Source: Trichaptum fuscoviolaceum (taxonomy: Eukaryota; Basidiomycota; Agaricomycetes; Hymenochaetales; Trichaptaceae). From it: a DNA stretch of 64,000 nt. The position numbers and the translations under genes were made by a program. The stretch lies in the NCBI GenBank assembly GCA_910574455.1, contig CAJSYZ010000001.1:4509424-4573423 (forward strand), read 5' to 3'. Positions 58,330 to 64,000 of this stretch are shown piece by piece. The notes beneath the pieces are model-generated. The model worked only from the letters and a program-made list of their open reading frames with translations, was not told where the DNA came from and did no database searches. Every line of letters begins with the position of its first letter. Position 1 is the first letter of the stretch.

Positions 58330-59698
58330 CTATCGTACTCCAAAAGGGTCGAAACGGTCAATTTGTAGCATCCTCCTAACGTCTGGGCGAGGAGGCCGAC
58401 TATCAGAGCAGCCTTCGCTTGGAGCCGCTAAGGCATATTTCGTTCTCTGTACATCACCGTAATAGTCCACTAGGCGACAAATTCTCTGAAGAACTTATCA
58501 GCACTCCGCGCAACATCCATCAATGTGTACTTACACCATGAAAATCGATATCCTCCTCCCTCGTGATCTGGCCCCACATCACCATTTCCGATAAGTCATC
58601 GACGATTCTGCACATTTTTCCTTCACAGCTAATATTACATATCTTATCCCCTGCAAGGTCGAGCAATCTGTGCAGGGCGCAACTATACCCTTCGTTGGTG
58701 TAGTTTTTCCCACCCAGAGTTTCTGCGGCCAAAAGGACGTCGTTGATGGAGATCCAATTCAGGCGGTGGCATCTACCGAGGAGCTCTATGGTTCCCATGC
58801 CTATTTCTGTGTCGAGAAGTCGTTGCTTCTCATTCTCGCACAAATTTGCGATAAAACTTCGTTTTACAAGCAGATCGTAATCTTCGCCCGATAGAAAGCG
58901 CTTATGCTTCGTCTGCGTATCCTACTCCGTTGGTCATACTGTAAGTAATCACTAGCGAACATGCCTTGAGATCACTCACAGGCGGACTAAACCACATCTT
59001 TCTAAAGGCACAAAGGACAAGCAGCCTCAGATCCTTCCTTGCCTTCACCTGCTCGCTTTCTGAGAGGCATGCGAGCCATTCATGAAAAATGTTGATCACG
59101 GCGTCGACGCCTGACGGGAACGCTTCTCCGAGCAGTCGGAGCACCTCATCCGCGGTGACGTCGCTTATGGCAACTGGTTTTCCAGAGTTCTGCTGTGATA
59201 CGTCCCCTTTGGTGTTTCTCTCGACTGACGGTGATGAGATTCCGTCAGTCTCTTCTCCGACGTTCGCCCCCCTCATTATTTTTGGATTTCGTTTCCCTTT
59301 GCCAATGTAGCCGGCATCAGAGTTGAGCGTCACGGTCGGACTGTGGGCACTACACACGAAGTCGTTAAACTCTGCAGCGCTGGGTGTCCATATTGAGGGT
59401 GTCAGATCGTACTTTATTAGCGGATTATGATCCGTCAACGAGAATGGCTTCCCGTTTAGCGGGTTATTTAAATGTCTTCGGGTTAATGGCGTTGGTTTTT
59501 TTATTTCGAGGGACTTTAGCGAAGGAAAAGAGTTACTCACTGTTTATATTCCGTGGGGGGACGTAGATTAGGTATGCCGGACAGCTTTGACGAAGGCGTA
59601 TTGAATGCATTGGTTGAGTTTCGGTTGTTCCAAATGCGCCGGATGTCAGAATCTTTTAAAAAGGCGAGATTTGGAATTTTATTTGCTATGGGGTGCAT
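58330..59698 (-). CDS. Uncharacterised protein, copy 2 of the family
   Basis: Four exons (59698-59541, 59475-58980, 58900-58535, 58485-58330), with introns of 65, 79 and 49 bp, encode 391 aa. ATG 59698 (MHPIANKIPNL) was chosen because GTGAGT at 59540, which opens a long frame, is a donor site, not a start. The conserved blocks match the 13.4 kb gene: LLVLCAFRKMWF, the intron, then RFLSGEDYDLLVKRSFIANL, IELLGRCHRLNW, EGYSCALHRLLDLAGDKIC, and last exon RLVDYYGDVQRTKYALAAP. The last two introns sit at the same positions and phase 0 in both. The N-termini differ: this copy lacks the Pro-rich leader. I do not recognise the family. Confidence 0.78.
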
Positions 59699-61173
59699 CG
59701 TATATAGCGCTATGATCTTGTCGACAGGCTGGTGGTTTGCTCTTTATTTCGGTTCTTTTCAGTACGAAAGAAGGACCAACGCTTAAATGCACTTCAGACC
59801 TGGTGGAGTGGTGGTGGTCAGGTTGCTGAGTGTGGTGAAAGGGAGGGGGGGAGGCTGAAGATCGAAGATACGTGCAGAGGAAAAGGTCAAGGGCAGAGAA
59901 CGTTCGTAGATTGCGAAAGAACGTTACCTATAATTCACAACATACGGCCTGTTGGACTTTATGATATCAGAGCTACGTATGTGTCAATTTACGTATGTGT
60001 CAATTTCATGATTGTTTTTGTGCACTGGCTCAGTGTAACCTGCTTTGCGGTCCCTTCATTTTTACATCAATCCAGCGCCCGCAGAGCTCAGCCTCCTCAG
60101 TCTTACTTCTGTAGATATATCCACTCCTCTAGCTTCCTCCCGAGCACATCGCGTCTTGAAGTAAGGTACGTGCTTTAAATAATGGCGTCGACACTTTCTA
60201 TACCGGGAGAAATTGCTGACCATACCTAGCAATAAGGATATATGCGCAGGCCGCGTAGCTATGACAAATGGGTGCGCTGTGAACGGACAGTAAGATTGGT
60301 TCCTCTCTGAAATTAAGTGCTAATAGATCCGGATCCGTAATTAGTATGATTCGCAGGCTTGGTGTTTAAAAGAAAGACCATCGGTGGACTTGGAACCATT
60401 TCGCCGTGGTCACTGTCTATACGAGCGCATCTCGGGATTCTGCTTGGAAATCATTGATGTGTTGACGAGCGCAAAGCTGCGATGAAGCTAGTCTAGAGGT
60501 AGACGGATGACCCTTCAAATCCACAATGGTGTTATGCCGACCGATGGGACTGACATCGAGTCAAGGCATACTGTGCAGCGCGCGACTTGGTTTGTGGGAC
60601 ATCACTTGTCGGAGAAAGCCTACTGATCTCTAAACATTGTCGCGTCGGCCAATGCAGACGTCCGATACTTCTTCAACATATTCTAGCTACCAACTGTGAC
60701 TTGGCTCCATCCGCGCAGTACAACCTATTGTTATCTCTTTAAATTGGTTTCTTCCGCGAAAAGCTTCAGTCTGTACTCACTGCCAGCAGCTCCCATTTGG
60801 TGACCTTTCATCTCAATCGAGATGATCATTCAATCGATAATCTCAGTCACGGTATCCGCTATTCCTTCTCATTAATATGTGAAAAGAAACCTCAGACTTT
60901 AAGGCGTTTGGTGAATGCTTCTCAGTGAACAGTGATAGTAAGAACTGAGGCGATAACTCCCAAAGAATATCCGGGATCTGATTGCAGTAGAAATCTCATG
61001 CCTACAGCATGGCATCCGGAGGTCGAGACTCGCCCCTTTCCCGGATTGCTGCCAGACTATGCAGTTTCAATACGATCTATTTGAATACGTAGAATTACTC
61101 CATAGGATTGTCGACGATACGAGAACGAAAGTAAACAAAGTTTGGCCGATCACAAAGTATCCTCCATGTTGAA
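59699..61173. other. Intergenic, no supported gene
   Basis: About 1.5 kb. It contains a direct repeat TACGTATGTGTCAATTT (two copies near 59,974-60,006). No credible gene or RNA. Confidence 0.5.
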
Positions 61174-63401
61174 TCAAGCCTCGTCGTCATCCCTCACGAG
61201 CGCCAGCTTCATAGGCATCGTACGCCTAGCATCTCCAGAATCCTTTATTATAGGTGTCGCAAGGCCTCTCATAACCCATTCAATCTCCTTATTCCCAGGA
61301 GAGAATATGAACGTTTCGAGGAGGACAGATAGGACGAGTTCTGTGAGTGACATTTGTGACATATGAGAGCAAGATCAGATGCCTTTAGAAATATAAGACG
61401 TACTCATTTCGAGCTCCGAGAACTTGAAGCCACTTTGAAGAATTGATTATAAATATTTCTGCATTTTCCAAGATAGAGTTGAGGCTCACATGCAAGCTCT
61501 TCCTCCCCCAAGAAAAGTCATCCTTTTCATCAGTATAGTCATAGTCGTAAGTGTCTTCGCATCAGAAGGAAATGAAGCAGAAGCTGGCGCACATTGACGA
61601 GTATACTCCCGGAAGACGTACTTTTGCGACTTCGTCGGGTGACCTGCCCAGCCACCGCTCAGGTTTCCACTCTTCCGCGTCCTCACCCCACACAGTTTTG
61701 TTTCGGTTGGCGCTTAAGATTGAGATGATGACATTCGTATTCTTCTTGATTGGAATTTCGCGAATCTCAGATTTCCCATCCGCAGATTTCATCGGAAACA
61801 TAAGAGGAAGGACGACGTCCTTCCGCGTACTACCAGAGCATGTATGATTGAGTCAATCAACTTTGTAAGTTGAAAGAGAGAGAAAAAGGAGTACTCACGT
61901 TCGAGAAATGGATGATAGGGGAGGGAAGACGCGCAGGGTCTCACGGCACACGGCATCAAGAATCGGGAGTCCCATGAGTGTGTCGTAGCCAAGCTCGCCG
62001 TATTGGTACCTTGCGGCCTTCACCTCATTTCTTAGTTTCTCCTGCACGTCTTGGTGATGACAGAGCTGATGAAGTATTCGGCTGATTGCCAGCGTCGTAG
62101 TATCATGTCCAGCAAAAATGAATGTGCTAGATAGAACAGGAACAGGTGAGCAACTGATTGGCGAAAGGGAAAAGCTAAGACGTTACTTTATTTGGCCTAC
62201 GACCTCTTCATCAGGAAGACGATCTTCTTCATTGGAAGCCATGTTTGCTTTCACTGCAAGCGGCCATTCCCATTAGAGTTACACTACTAATGAATCGGTT
62301 TCACTTACGAAGGATGCTAAGGATATCTTTTCCTTTACCGATTTGCTGGTTAACCGCCTCCTTGCCTTCTAACAGTGCTGCCTTTCGCGACTCGTAAACG
62401 GCTATGGACTCTTCGTGCATAACGTCTATGAATTCTTTCGCCTTCTGGAGGTACTTGATCGGCAACACGTCGAGAAATTTACGCCGTAATGCAGGTGATC
62501 CCATTCGAACTACATAGGGAAGGACCGGTCGTAGGGCGAAGAGCACGGAGAAAATATGTCTGCAAAATTAGATCAATTAGGCTGAGTCTTATTTGAAGCA
62601 TTATGTCTTACCCAAAATTCTTAGATGCTTCGTGGTATCTATTCGTCTTTGTCTCATCCATCGAGTCAAAGGAATACCCCATACCACCTTGTCCGATATA
62701 TTCCATGGCTGTACGCCCCATCCACATGGTCATGTCAAGCTCATCCTCCCCAGCATTCACTTTCTTCACTAGCAACTCTCGTAGCTGGTAGGCGATTGGG
62801 TAGAACGTCGGCACGAGATCTCGCATATGCTTAGGGGAGAAGACCGGGTTGAGCATCTTTCGCTGTTTACGATGGTGTTCGCCCAGAGTGGATATGAGGC
62901 TGTTACCGAAGATGAGTTTATTTCCCCTTGAGTCATGTATCAGGTGCGAGAGGTTAGATAAGTCGAAACGGAGTCACGTACACTAGAAATGGAGCAGTCT
63001 CTTCGTAGATATATTGGTCTTTGACGACAATGTGGTGCAAGGCCAGAGGATCGAATACGAAAAGTTGATCCGACTGGTTAACAGAAGATAAGTACGTATC
63101 TCAAGTAGGTCAGAGACTTACCCCAAAGAAGCCTTTGACCCTGACAACTGAGCCGTACGCCTTCGCAAGGTGTTCGTGAAAGGCCCAGGCATTGCTGTTG
63201 AAAATCTGGCCGAAATTGCCTAAAAATAGGGTTAATATGAATGTCATAAATAATGGTATATTGCATACCTTTCCACCACGAAGAGCTGGGAGGACCTGCA
63301 ATGTTCGACAGCGGAGAAGAAGTTATAAACGAGCGTAAGAAGGTCCACAACACAAATGTGGAGACAAAGATAGACAAAGTCTGCAGGATGGATATTTCCA
63401 T
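61174..63401 (-). CDS. Cytochrome P450 monooxygenase
   Basis: ER-anchored heme-thiolate oxygenase. The start at 63401 (MEISILQTLSIFV) gives a membrane anchor at once. The ATG at 63443 would lie only about 26 bp from the TATA box. Exon 1 ends at 63269 after the Pro-rich hinge (NIAGPPSSSWWKG); exon 2 is 63219-63122 (NFGQIFNSNAWAFHEHLAKA). Later exons carry RKMLNPVFSPKHM, the I-helix FIFAGHDTTTLAISRI, the ExxR motif in CRETLRVFPP, EWKPERWL, and the heme loop FLGGGRACIG, which an intron splits between Cys and Gly. The end is LALVRDDDEA. About a dozen exons. It matches large agaricomycete P450 families; the substrate is unknown. Confidence 0.92.
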
Positions 63402-63468
63402 TGCCACAGCAACTTCAAGACTTGGAATGGGTGATAAAGGCATCGATTTTGGCCGCTTGACGTCCCTC

Positions 63469-63476
63469 TTATATAC
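63469..63476 (-). promoter_or_regulatory. TATA box of the P450 gene
   Basis: GTATATAA on the minus strand, 68 bp before ATG 63401. It supports that start over the upstream ATGs at 63443 and 63500. Confidence 0.6.
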
Positions 63477-64000
63477 AAAACTGCTTGCTCTTAGATGCAT
63501 GAGGAATTGTATTGTTATGCGATTGAATAGACAAATCAGTTTCTTGGCTAACAGAAGATAATATACGCGAACGTGGGATACTTACTTCGTTTGATCAAGC
63601 GACGCGATGCCATCGCGAGCTCAAGACCATTTACGGCGAGCACAGGTTGATTTCTTCGTGATGTACACCCTCAAATAGTGTAGAGAAAGTGAGTCGACCG
63701 TGTGCTACAAAAGGATTAGTCACTGTTATTGTCGGAGACTGATGCGAAGGAGCAAAGGCCCACATAAGACACAGCAAAGACATAGCAAACAACCACGGGC
63801 TATTGCATCATCTAATGCAGTTAGATTTATCTTGGCGAGTACCAAATGATGATAGTTACAATAGTGAAGTAGGCGTAGGATTCCAAAGAGTTAGATAATA
63901 TGACTAGGAAACTCAGTGACAACGTCTGCCAGTGATCGACCGGCCCTGCTCGAAGTAACTTAGTTAGGGCCGGCTTCCGCGTTCAACATCAACATCACTA
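63477..64000. other. Upstream of P450, no supported gene; fourth TTAGGGCCGGC copy
   Basis: No coding frame of note. TTAGGGCCGGC at 63,964-63,974 is followed by TTCCGCGTT, like the F-box promoter copies. It may belong to a gene beyond the right edge. Confidence 0.45.

Noticed and set aside
59575..59786. Small plus-strand membrane protein (MPDSFDEGV...)
   Set aside because: The minus strand here is exon 1 of the uncharacterised family gene, which splices in frame to conserved blocks; the plus frame is its shadow.

Overview
The window is nuclear DNA of a basidiomycete fungus, most likely an agaricomycete. Genes are split by many 45-90 bp GT-AG introns and are closely packed. They include a JmjC protein, a Zip3/RNF212-like RING protein, a cry-DASH photolyase, F-box/LRR paralogues, a basidiomycete-type P450 and a Plavaka-family transposase.

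The left flank (1 to about 19.6 kb) is ordinary gene space. In order it holds a JmjC protein that runs off the left edge (-), a RING/coiled-coil protein (-), the splicing factor SPP2 (+), a TMCO4/DUF726 membrane protein (+), an HSP20 with a perfect heat-shock element (+), a member of an unnamed protein family (+, 13.4-15.1 kb), V-ATPase subunit D (-) and an F-box gene (-).

The middle (19,768-44,132) looks like one very large DNA transposon of about 24.4 kb. Imperfect terminal inverted repeats of about 33 bp lie at 19,768 and 44,132. Inside are an apparently complete, many-intron Plavaka-type transposase (-), a divergently transcribed multi-exon partner gene (+) and three further genes: a trypsin-like peptidase, a coiled-coil protein with a (GGGAAA)n tract, and an unknown. 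The non-coding space is filled with short, self-complementary words (CCAGTG/CACTGGCA, TAC/GTA runs, CGAGTC, CAAGTTGAA) that are rare elsewhere in the window. Three of the genes contain serial exons separated by same-phase introns (phase 1, phase 2 and phase 0 respectively), which points to repeated intron gain or exon duplication. The block also holds a foldback element with Pol III-like boxes around telomere-like TTAGGG repeats.

The right flank begins with smaller transposons: a 525 bp palindromic MITE with a 3-bp target duplication, and two elements sharing CATCAC..GAA.CCGGC termini. One of these splits an F-box gene into two halves that rejoin in frame. Then come another F-box copy (probably decayed), cry-DASH (-), a LEA-2 domain membrane protein (-), a second member of the unnamed family with the same intron positions (-), and a cytochrome P450 (-).

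All exon joins were derived by eye from splice signals, reading frame and comparison between paralogues within the window. Family names rest on recognised motifs, not on database searches.
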